DNA of 64,000 nucleotides from UBA5859 sp041940025 (GTDB lineage Bacteria; Pseudomonadota; Gammaproteobacteria; UBA5859). This document shows positions 9,024 to 16,433 of the stretch, piece by piece (the stretch's first letter is position 1; each line of letters opens with the position of its first letter). The position numbers and the translations under genes were made by a program. Location: positions 62,001 to 126,000 of the forward strand of contig JBGTSY010000004.1 of assembly GCA_041940025.1 (NCBI GenBank), read 5' to 3'. The notes beneath the pieces are model-generated. The model was given only the letters and a program-made list of their open reading frames with translations. It did not search any database and was not told the DNA's origin.

Positions 9024-9458
9024 ATGTCTAAAACCTTCGATTTTTTACTAGATGAGCCGAGTGCAGAAGAACTGGTCTCCTCTATACCCTATGCGCGCTA
9101 TATTGGTATACATATCAAGCAAAACATCAACGGTGAAGTGATATTCCACATGCCGTTTCAGGAAAAACACATCGGTAATCCCATGATTCGCGCCATACAT
9201 GGCGGCATCATGGCAAGCTTTTTAGAGTGTGCTGCCAGCATGATGGTCATTGGCACCGTCAGCCATAACCACATGCCCAAGTGCGTGAACCAGACCACCG
9301 AATATTTAAAAAGCGCAAAGGATGTGGATACTTTCGCAAAAGTATGTGTGAATAAGGCTGGCCGCCGTATCATTGCCACCACCACCACTGCGTGGCAGGA
9401 AGAGGGGCTACCAATTGCAATCGCCCAAGCGCGATTTATGATTGCTGACAATTCATAA
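9024..9458 (+). CDS. PaaI family hotdog-fold thioesterase, copy 2
   Basis: A 144-residue hotdog thioesterase, related to the gene before it. The motif AIHGGIMASFLE places HGG at residues 59-61 and a possible catalytic Glu68 where copy 1 has Asp65. A GGAGAG ribosome binding site lies inside the end of copy 1, nine bases before the ATG, so translation is probably coupled. The two may form a heteromeric enzyme or have split substrates, but this is inference. Confidence 0.85.
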   Translation: MSKTFDFLLDEPSAEELVSSIPYARYIGIHIKQNINGEVIFHMPFQEKHIGNPMIRAIHGGIMASFLECAASMMVIGTVSHNHMPKCVNQTTEYLKSAKDVDTFAKVCVNKAGRRIIATTTTAWQEEGLPIAIAQARFMIADNS

Positions 9459-9641
9459 CTTTCAATTGGATATGCAATGAGTGAGACAGTTAAATGTGTT
9501 CAACGCTTAAACTAAAGACCCCAGAGCGATTTTTTTACACAAATAAAACATGAACACACATAATGGTTGAGAAACAGGGATGAGAAAACCATTTGCTTCC
9601 CTATCACAATAAAATATTTTTCAAAGCAAAATTGTCGCATA

Positions 9642-10142
9642 TCAACTCAGTCGCTTCTGATTCACCTGTATTAGATGATGAAGTTGATCGGAACTAAAAA
9701 ATCCCACCGGGAGAGTGGTCTGCTCACCCTTTAGCAGTGTGATCATCTTTTCAGTAGCGCTCTGCTGAGATAGAAAAAAGAGATGGGTCTGACACTCACA
9801 ATCAGAAGCGCCGAACCCGTGCATCGGCGCTGAACTCTCTGCATACTCCTTCAGATTGACTGCCCATTGATGCTCTAAATTGCGTGCACCATTGGCGAAG
9901 TAAACACCGGTTAATGATGCGTACTGGCGTACATAATCAATGTGCCATCTTGGTCTTTGAACAGCTCGAAGATGATGCTTGAGACGACCGGCGATTCCTC
10001 CAGAGCCGAAAGCACTGCCCACATATAAAAGCCATCCCCGCTTTAAAGTTAATCCTCCCAACGCACCTATTTCAAGCTCAACTGGATCTGTTACCTTTAA
10101 CAACAGGACGTAACTACCCGGAGCATTCAGTTGTGCTGTCAT
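9642..10142 (-). CDS. GIY-YIG (DUF123) nuclease-like protein
   Basis: A 166-residue single-domain protein of the DUF123 branch of the GIY-YIG superfamily. GSYVLLL at residues 9-15 and LLYVGSAFG at 38-46 are the two strands of the GIY-YIG motif, and Arg53 (AGRLKHHLR) is the usual catalytic arginine position. RPRWHIDYV follows, then a cysteine pair (CEC) near residue 115, and ARNLEHQW supplies a candidate metal-binding glutamate. DUF123 proteins are often annotated as endonuclease III-related but no activity is firmly known. It stands alone, convergent with the thioesterase genes. Confidence 0.8.
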   Translation of the reverse strand: MTAQLNAPGSYVLLLKVTDPVELEIGALGGLTLKRGWLLYVGSAFGSGGIAGRLKHHLRAVQRPRWHIDYVRQYASLTGVYFANGARNLEHQWAVNLKEYAESSAPMHGFGASDCECQTHLFFLSQQSATEKMITLLKGEQTTLPVGFFSSDQLHHLIQVNQKRLS

Positions 10143-10579
10143 ATCTGAACCAATCTATCCTTTGAGCGTGCAGGCAATACAGATGTTCGAAGAAGCTTAG
10201 ACCAATTTTTTAACTGCCAATGGACTCTTTCATAGTGACACATAAGAATCAATTCGATGACAATTCAAGCTCAATGATGGAAAGGATCAGCATCATACTG
10301 TGGCGATAAAACAGACACACTCAGCACCTGACTATAATTCGGTATCTTGAACATTCAGACAATCAGATAGATTTGCTTATCCAGACTATCGAATTGGAAT
10401 TTCAACATCAATTTGGCATAAATGGCGCGCAAAAAATTTTTGATATCACCCACTATATCTTTAATACCGATTATTCTTCTAATTGGGACCCTCTATGCTA
10501 GGATAACGCTGACTAGCAGAAATCAGCGACGCAGAATTTAACATCGCTCAAATACAACAAACCACTTGGGATCAAGAAA
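10143..10579. other. Non-coding divergent region
   Basis: The 437 bases between the GIY-YIG gene (minus) and the small exported protein (plus) contain no convincing coding frame. They are AT-rich toward the right end and should hold the two divergent promoters; a TGCTAGGAT extended -10-like sequence occurs at 10496-10504, about 75 bases before the small gene. No tRNA or terminator was recognised. Confidence 0.5.
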
Positions 10580-10807
10580 ATGAAAAAGCTGATCACGACG
10601 ACTCTATTCGGTACGACTCTGGCACTGAGTTCGCTTGCTGCACAGGCCGAATTGGTAGAGATGAATGACTCCGAACTTCGAGAAACAACTGGCGAATTAG
10701 ATTTTTACATTCGTTTTAGTGTGCAACTTTACATACATTATGAACCGGTGCTCTATCCTGTTGTTAAGTCTCATATCAAAGGCCATATTGACGAGAGAAG
10801 AGATTAA
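10580..10807 (+). CDS. Small exported protein, DUF6160-like N-terminus
   Basis: A 75-residue protein with a clear Sec signal peptide (MKKLITTTLFGTTLALSSLAAQA, cleavage after AQA near residue 23). The mature part starts with ELVEMNDSELRETTGE, like the start of DUF6160-type exported proteins of marine gammaproteobacteria, where a short segment with Asp-x-Glu-Leu and Thr/Ser-Gly follows the signal. The rest (FYIRFSVQLYIHYEP) is not recognised. A GGGATCAAG sequence lies before the ATG at 10580. It is a monocistronic gene, convergent with the DUF899 gene. The function is unknown. Confidence 0.65.
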   Translation: MKKLITTTLFGTTLALSSLAAQAELVEMNDSELRETTGELDFYIRFSVQLYIHYEPVLYPVVKSHIKGHIDERRD

Positions 10808-10808
10808 C

Positions 10809-10889
10809 GTGAGAGAACTAAGGCTTAAGCGACACATCTAAACGGTCGGAATAAAAGTCAGGCAACGCAACCTTAGTTTAGGTTCTCAC
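10809..10889. repeat. Inverted repeat over the convergent gene ends
   Basis: GTGAGAGAACTAAGG at 10809-10823 is an imperfect complement of CCTTAGTTTAGGTTCTCAC at 10871-10889; GTGAGA and AACTAAGG pair, and four to five extra bases bulge from the right arm. It begins directly after the small exported gene and its right arm covers the last codons of the DUF899 gene. It could fold in either transcript and may protect or terminate the 3' ends. It has no T run, so a classical terminator is not shown. Confidence 0.5.
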
Positions 10890-11514
10890 CACCATCCTCC
10901 ATGATTTCCGGACGCTTCCAATAAGAATATTGGGGCGTCCAATCATTTACACCTCTTCCGGCCAAACTCAATAAACTCCACATGGAACAAAATTGATCAT
11001 TGGGACCGAACATGGCAGAGTTGCGCCTGAATATTTTCTCTCCATGACGCTGATACACCACCACACCAGGAGAATTAGAACCATCTCCCATCACAGACTG
11101 CTCGTTCATATATGCACCGCCTCCATGGGAAGCCAATCGAAATCTCCAACCACGCTCATTAGCAAACTGGTGTTGCACGGTCGGTGAGTCTTTTGACACC
11201 AAAGCCACAGACATCACCTGTTCTAAATGAGGTAACAGTCCATTGATTCCGTCCGCCCAAAGTGTGCAGTAGCGGCATGCCTGCCCCATATTGTGGATGA
11301 GCATTAGCTGCTCTTGGTCGGCAAATAGATCTTTTAGATAGACTGCACCGTTTAAAGTCTCGAACTCATAGTTGGTCACCTCTTCTCCTGAATGAGCCTG
11401 TCTCAACTCATTGAGTTCTAATGTGAGCTGGTAAATTTTTTGTTCCATTTCCCTAATTTTCTGCTGTGACACTTGCTCCTCCTGACGAATTAATGGGTTT
11501 AGAGCGACAATCAT
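10873..11514 (-). CDS. DUF899 family thioredoxin-like protein
   Basis: About 213 residues from the ATG at 11512-11514, which has GGGAAG eight bases upstream; a longer frame from a TTG at 11574 has no such support. After an N-terminal coiled-coil-like helix (QQKIREMEQKIYQLTLELNEL) comes a thioredoxin-like domain of the DUF899 type with CRYCTLWADG, SVALVSKDSP, ERGWRF and a closing GRGVNDWTPQYSYWKRP. The Cys-x-x-Cys is where the family has its conserved Cys-x-x-Cys. The family is sometimes annotated as a dithiol-disulfide isomerase without proof. Monocistronic. Confidence 0.75.
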   Translation of the reverse strand: MIVALNPLIRQEEQVSQQKIREMEQKIYQLTLELNELRQAHSGEEVTNYEFETLNGAVYLKDLFADQEQLMLIHNMGQACRYCTLWADGINGLLPHLEQVMSVALVSKDSPTVQHQFANERGWRFRLASHGGGAYMNEQSVMGDGSNSPGVVVYQRHGEKIFRRNSAMFGPNDQFCSMWSLLSLAGRGVNDWTPQYSYWKRPEIMEDGGENLN

Positions 11515-11635
11515 ACCTGCACTTCCCGTTGCACAGGAAGCCTCGAAAAAACGTCCCCATAGAGAAAATATCAAAACAGAATGACACTTAAGGCTCTCGG
11601 TGAATCATCATCAATGAGTGGGCCGCTTGGGGATC

Positions 11636-12655
11636 TCAACTACTCACGGCCACGACAGTGAGCGCGATGGCATAAACACCAAGTAACAGCGCACTTTCGA
11701 ATCCGATTCGACCAATTCCATAGGTTTCTCGTCTCACCATGCCTAAAAGCAGAATGGCGGTCATCAAAATAGTCACCAAACCCCAGATCATCTGAACCGG
11801 CTCCATGTCATGATAGATAGAGCCGTGAATATAGCCCGCATCAGCTGCGGCAACCACAAGTATATTGAAGCAATTAGTGCCAATAATATTGCTCACAGCC
11901 AGGGTTAGCGCACCGATTCGTATCGCTGCAATGGTAGTCACTAACTCAGGAGTGGAAGTCGCCAGGGCCGTGAACATACCGCCGATCACCGTTTCCGGTA
12001 GGTTGGTTTGGTCGGCAATTTCCTTGGCTGCTTCCATTAAAATCCAGCCTGCCACTCCGGTCACCATCGCCATACCGATGAATGCCAGCCACAGAGCAGT
12101 TGAGTGACTGCGACTATATTTTTCTGGTACATCTGAAACCGTGTGGTAGGTGCGTCGAGGAAACCACATGGGCTTTTCCTGCGCGCGATTGACTAAATGT
12201 AAACCGAACAGGTAAGCGGCAATGATCATAGGTGTGATGGGGTGTATAGGCCAGCCGTTAATCTTGGGTATAAAGATTGCGAGCAGAGGCAACGTCAATA
12301 ATGCAATCAGCAATCCCGCCAGCATCAGATTGACAGAAGAGGCCGCGGCGTGCTCTAAGTTCGCTTTGCGGTAAAAAATGTCGGCCACGCTGAGAAACAC
12401 CAGATTCACAGCCATACTACCCATAACGTTACTCATGGCGAGATCGGGTCGATTGTCCATCGCCGCGCTGAGGGTTGCCGCAAAGTCCGGTAGCGAGGTA
12501 ATTCCAGCCAGAAACACTATGCCAAAAAGCGCCTCACCCATCCCGGTTCCATCGGCCAACTTATCTGCCTGCCGGGCTAATCGACTACCGGCGATGACTA
12601 ATATCAGGGACGCGATGACAAAAGCGATACTACTGGTAGTTAACGAATGAAACAC
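11636..12655 (-). CDS. Sodium/calcium exchanger (CaCA) family membrane protein
   Basis: A 339-residue inner membrane protein with about ten hydrophobic segments and two alpha-repeats that define the Ca2+/cation antiporter family. The first, near residues 41-85, contains FLAGITSLPDFAATLSAA and NVMGSMAVNL. The second, near 221-268, contains TALATSTPELVTTIAA and NIIGTNCFN. The acidic residue in SLPD/STPE is the ion-binding site. In repeat one the usual Glu is Asp. The start is GTG at 12653-12655 preceded by GAGG. The transported ion is not known. Confidence 0.85.
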   Translation of the reverse strand: MFHSLTTSSIAFVIASLILVIAGSRLARQADKLADGTGMGEALFGIVFLAGITSLPDFAATLSAAMDNRPDLAMSNVMGSMAVNLVFLSVADIFYRKANLEHAAASSVNLMLAGLLIALLTLPLLAIFIPKINGWPIHPITPMIIAAYLFGLHLVNRAQEKPMWFPRRTYHTVSDVPEKYSRSHSTALWLAFIGMAMVTGVAGWILMEAAKEIADQTNLPETVIGGMFTALATSTPELVTTIAAIRIGALTLAVSNIIGTNCFNILVVAAADAGYIHGSIYHDMEPVQMIWGLVTILMTAILLLGMVRRETYGIGRIGFESALLLGVYAIALTVVAVSS

Positions 12656-13393
12656 TCGGACCTCGAATCTGTACGTCTTATATAAAGAAGGTTATCTGTT
12701 AAGAGCAAAATGTGTTGTGGAAAAGACCATTTTTGCTGCTTAAGTTGAGTCACATATTCAATAATTTTTCCCATATTAGTTGGATATTCATCCATCCTGT
12801 TCGGGTTCTTTTTTGCCAATATATGTTCAATTGCAATCTCCGTTGTCAGGCTGACCGTTATTTAATTACTTCCTTTGTTGGATGCATTCAAACAAAGGTG
12901 CCGACATAGAACTAGATGTTTGAACCAAATCGACTGACTGATCACAATTTTTCCTGGCGCCAGGCATGAGTCAAAAGTGAGAGAACAGATCATCTCATGC
13001 GAAATCAGGTTTTTGTATCACTTCAGCTTTGCCAAATTAACAAAAACTCATCGGCGTAGCTTCACACTCAACGAACAGAATTCTCATGCGGTTGTATTAT
13101 TGTGAGTCAGAAGGGATTTAATTTCCACCGTCAGTGACACTCAATCAGATTATGCGATTACAATTCACTACCTTCGAAGACCCATCGCTTTTGGAGAAAC
13201 ACAAACTGCCCTATTCGCTGTCACTGGACCGACACAAACGGTATTTGAGCATGTCCAAAACTGTACCCTTGTCCCATGCGACACCTACAGTTGATAGCAA
13301 ACTCCCTTAGATTTCATTGCCAAATCTTTTGCCCTTTTTGTCTTGAATAGACTGCTGAAAGAGTAACCATAAGTCCAATAGGGCGACAGAGAT
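12656..13393. other. 738-base region without a supported gene
   Basis: Between the exchanger and thiopurine methyltransferase genes there are 738 bases with no convincing coding frame. A 52-codon plus-strand frame (13152-13310) and a 65-codon frame (12712-12909) lack ribosome binding sites and recognisable products. A 12-base perfect palindrome CCTGGCGCCAGG is at 12953-12964. It may be a decayed gene or hold the promoters of unknown transcripts. Confidence 0.5.
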
Positions 13394-14038
13394 TCATTGT
13401 ACGCTTTCAGTGAGCAACCAAGCGCTCTCTACGGCAGTGCATTTTCCTTTCAGCCCTCCAGGCACACTCACCTGTTTTAATAAACTCAATTGGTAAATAT
13501 CTCTGTAGTGTTGTTGCACTTCGTCTGCTCCCACTGAAAAAGGCGGCCCCTGCATCACACTCTGATCATATTCAAAGGTCAGTAGTAACTGCGGCGCCGT
13601 TTCAGTTATTTCCGCTAAGTGGGTTGTGTATCTCTTGCGCATTTCTTCTGGTAACGCAACCAGGGCAGCTCGATCATAGGTTGCATCCACTGCCCCCAGA
13701 ATTTGGTGGGATAACTCGAAAAAATCACCCACAAAGATGTCTAAGTGTGGTGCACTATAGAGTTCAAGTTTGTCCAGTTTGGTCACCTTCGGCTGCACTT
13801 TAAGTGCGACAAACAACTGCTCAATGGCGATTTGGCTCAATTCCACTCCCGTAACACGACATCCTTTTGATAGCAACCAAGCAATATCTAAACTTTTACC
13901 GCATAAGGGCAAAAATACGCGACCGTTGTTCGGCAAAGACAGCTTATCGAAATATTTGGCCAGCAGGGAATTGACTTCACTCTGGTGGAAACCAATTTCA
14001 TTCTTTTGCCACTTTTGCAACCAAAAATCAGCATTCAT
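13394..14038 (-). CDS. tpm: Thiopurine S-methyltransferase (TPMT family)
   Basis: A 214-residue class I SAM-dependent methyltransferase. The N-terminal FWLQKWQKNEIGFHQSEVN is the bacterial TPMT signature. RVFLPLCGKSLDIAWLLSKG forms the SAM-binding glycine-rich loop region, GVELS binds the ribose, and YDRAALVALPEEMR is another family motif. Bacterial TPMT methylates thiopurines and has been linked to tellurite and selenium methylation. Monocistronic; a 15-base palindrome-like dyad (AACTTC/GAAGTT, 14092-14106) lies about 55 bases upstream and could be an operator. Confidence 0.92.
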   Translation of the reverse strand: MNADFWLQKWQKNEIGFHQSEVNSLLAKYFDKLSLPNNGRVFLPLCGKSLDIAWLLSKGCRVTGVELSQIAIEQLFVALKVQPKVTKLDKLELYSAPHLDIFVGDFFELSHQILGAVDATYDRAALVALPEEMRKRYTTHLAEITETAPQLLLTFEYDQSVMQGPPFSVGADEVQQHYRDIYQLSLLKQVSVPGGLKGKCTAVESAWLLTESVQ

Positions 14039-14272
14039 CTCTTTACCTTCTAGTTATTATGATGAGAATTTATCAACAATCTTCGCAATCCAACTTCTGA
14101 GAAGTTAAGCGTTTTATCAATTTCGCTATGACTCAATTCCAGAGTTAAATCACAAGGATTGATAGGAATGTTATTTGCAACAGGCTCTCTGGGAAATGCC
14201 GAACGTGGCTAGTTTGTGAATCTGCTGCTCGATTGTATGCAGGACAAAGGTAGCCTCTACTCCGGATTCTCC

Positions 14273-14662
14273 CTAGGGATCTAGCCACTTCCGTGCTTCT
14301 TCTAATGTTTCAAAGATTTGTGTTTCCCAGGTTGGATTGTTTCCTGCCAGTTCAAAAAATGTTTGGTACATGTTGGTAAGCCCAGTAATAACCCGCTGAT
14401 TGGCAACTATTGCAGTTTTTAAATTTGGATTTATTTTAACATGCTCAGCATCCATTTCGGCGACAGCTCGAATAGCGCTTGTTTCTATTGGGAATTTTTC
14501 AACAGCATTAAAGTTAATAATCACGTACTTGTAAGTCGGAAAATCAGGATCTGCATAAAACTCTTTATTGCAATTTATCAGATCCTCACTAGTCAAAGAG
14601 CCGCTAAATACACAATAGTTTCCTTGTTTTTCTCGGTGAATTATATATGACATATTTCCCAT
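14273..14662 (-). CDS. STAS/SpoIIAA-like domain protein (tentative)
   Basis: About 129 residues from the ATG at 14660-14662; a second ATG at 14653 is an alternative. The pattern of a beta strand YVIINFNAVEKF, a helix TSAIRAVAEMDAEHVKINP, a strand TAIVANQ and a final EARKWL helix is like the single-domain STAS/SpoIIAA-like proteins that are common in gammaproteobacteria and read as PAS or STAS partners. I am not certain of the family. There is no signal or membrane segment, so it should be cytoplasmic. Monocistronic. Confidence 0.6.
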   Translation of the reverse strand: MGNMSYIIHREKQGNYCVFSGSLTSEDLINCNKEFYADPDFPTYKYVIINFNAVEKFPIETSAIRAVAEMDAEHVKINPNLKTAIVANQRVITGLTNMYQTFFELAGNNPTWETQIFETLEEARKWLDP

Positions 14663-14814
14663 CACCCGTCACTTAACCTTTAGCGCTATAGTTAAACCAC
14701 AAGCCGTCCTGCTGTCAACTCTACTTGTTTTTTTGTCTATGTGACGTCAGGGTAATGATCCTTCCCCTATCAATCGCGTTCACACTCCTTAGGTCTGAGT
14801 GATGCTTAAGTCCA

Positions 14815-15171
14815 CTAGTCACACTTTTCATCTCGGTACTCACCTAAATTCGCTACAGACTCAAACCCCAAGAACTCTGCGTCTTGGAGGTTGACGAAAT
14901 TTATTTTATATATATTTATGTAACCCGTATCAATCCCACATACAGTTGCACGGAACTTTCCGTCATGCCCTTTTTGAGAACAAACAACATCAACACCGAT
15001 GTTTGTTAACTCAAGCATCATGTCTTCCAAGGGCACCCCTCTACTGCCACATTGAATAGAGCCATCATGTTTATACACTTTGATAAAAAATGAGGACGAA
15101 TCATCATGCTGACATCCAGATACCGCCCATGCAAGCAATAAAACCAACAAATATGCCGAGAACCTATTCAT
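14815..15171 (-). CDS. Putative lipoprotein of unknown function
   Basis: From the ATG at 15169-15171, 118 residues. It has a hydrophobic signal and a lipobox AVSGC, so Cys20 would be lipidated and the protein anchored to a membrane in the periplasm. The mature part carries five cysteines, with QCGSRGVPLEDMMLEL, GIDVVCSQ-like, VCGIDTGYINIYKI segments; the spacing of Cys and the final CD suggest disulfides. A cysteine-rich domain ending in Gly-Tyr-Ile-Asn-Ile is seen in small hypothetical proteins of related bacteria, with no known role. Monocistronic. Confidence 0.7.
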   Translation of the reverse strand: MNRFSAYLLVLLLAWAVSGCQHDDSSSFFIKVYKHDGSIQCGSRGVPLEDMMLELTNIGVDVVCSQKGHDGKFRATVCGIDTGYINIYKINFVNLQDAEFLGFESVANLGEYRDEKCD

Positions 15172-15484
15172 GTTTACAAATCCGACCTGGACTGGACCAC
15201 ACATAAACTATTTCCGTTTCAGATGAGCTAATCCATAGAACAATGATCAATAACTGGTCAATTTAATTATCTATTTTTTAGTATGGCATGAAAAAGCTAA
15301 TGTATCAAAAGACTCAATAATCTGGTTAGATAGATCTATTCATGACGCTATGACATTGTACCAGTCAAAAGGATAATGCTTGCATAGTGAAAGTTAATTC
15401 ACCTTTGCGACACCCACTATTCTCAGTGTTAGCTGAAGTAAAACGATCTCGTCAATAACCGAAACAGCAACAGATCCACAAGGA

Positions 15485-15946
15485 TCAATGACCACTACCC
15501 CGATTACCTTTTGTCAGCAACTTGTCCAACTGATCTGCAAAATTTTTTCTATCCCGTTGGTTTAAAGCCGGTGGTCCGCCGGTTTGTATTCCACTGCTCC
15601 TCATTGTCTCCATAAAATCTCTCATGGTGAGACGGGCACTAATATTGTCTTTAGTATAGAGCTCACCACGAGGACTCAGTGCAAATGCGCCCTTGGCAAT
15701 CACTTCTGCTGCTAGGGGTATATCACTGGTAATGACTAAATCTCCTTGGTTTGTTCTGTTCACTATCTCATTGTCGGCCACATCGAATCCATGTTCCACT
15801 TGGAGCATAGTGATGAGCGGCGACGAAGGCACACGGATAGGTTGGTTGGCCACAAGAGTCAACGATAGTCCGGTGCGCTGAGCCGCTTTAAATAATATTT
15901 CCTTGATGACTACAGGACAGGCATCTGCGTCTACCCAAATATTCAT
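15485..15946 (-). CDS. YaiI/YqxD family protein (UPF0178)
   Basis: A 153-residue protein of the UPF0178 (DUF188) family. MNIWVDADACPVVIKEILFKAA at the N-terminus, NRTNQGDLVITSDIPLAAEV in the middle and SGIQTGGPPALNQRDRKNFAD at the C-terminus are the three conserved blocks. The conserved acidic residues (Asp6, Asp8, Asp75-like) suggest a PIN-like metal-binding fold; a nuclease role is proposed but not proven. Monocistronic. Confidence 0.9.
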   Translation of the reverse strand: MNIWVDADACPVVIKEILFKAAQRTGLSLTLVANQPIRVPSSPLITMLQVEHGFDVADNEIVNRTNQGDLVITSDIPLAAEVIAKGAFALSPRGELYTKDNISARLTMRDFMETMRSSGIQTGGPPALNQRDRKNFADQLDKLLTKGNRGSGH

Positions 15947-16433
15947 TGTTCCTCTACTGTGCTGTATGCGTTTTATCTAATAGAATCTGCAATTTTGATG
16001 ATTTTAAAATAAGTTTGGGCATCATTCTTCACTAACCAAAATCCAGTTTACAATCATTCGTGCAATCAAGTAATAAGTGCTATTCAGTCATCGGGCGAGC
16101 CAAACGACTTGCTATCCCAAAAACCATTCACCGGGCGCTCTGCTTGTTTGCGTCCATTGTGTTATCGCTCCCACAGCCTTAGACGATGCTCGTCGGTCAT
16201 CTGGTTAAAATCAGTGCGTTCCGGAAAAGACTGACGATTCTATCCAGTCGCATTTTCCTATATGCCTCGCTTCCCTGCGTCATAGGATAATCACAGTCAC
16301 TGTCAGTGCTTCGTCCTGTCGCAATCTTATGGTAACGCGGCAGATTTAAGATTATTGTCAAAGGTAAATTATGCCCTTCGGGCGCATATGTCACCGATGC
16401 CTAATCGTTGCTTTTGCTCATAAATCCGCAGCG
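15947..16433. other. 487-base region without a supported gene
   Basis: The stretch between yaiI and ligA has no convincing gene. A 65-codon minus-strand frame with a GTG start (16197-16394) has no family resemblance. A small GCCCTTCGGGC hairpin is at about 16374-16384, just downstream of ligA, but no T run follows, so a terminator is not shown. No tRNA was found. Confidence 0.5.

Noticed and set aside
12712..12909. A 65-codon plus-strand frame in the gap after the exchanger
   Set aside because: Composition looks like random AT-rich sequence and there is no ribosome binding site.
13152..13310. A 52-codon plus-strand frame
   Set aside because: No ribosome binding site, no recognisable product and no neighbours that would support it.
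16374..16384. ligA terminator hairpin
   Set aside because: The GCCC/GGGC stem is only four bases and no T run follows.
16197..16394. A 65-codon minus-strand frame downstream of ligA
   Set aside because: GTG start without clear ribosome site and no family resemblance.
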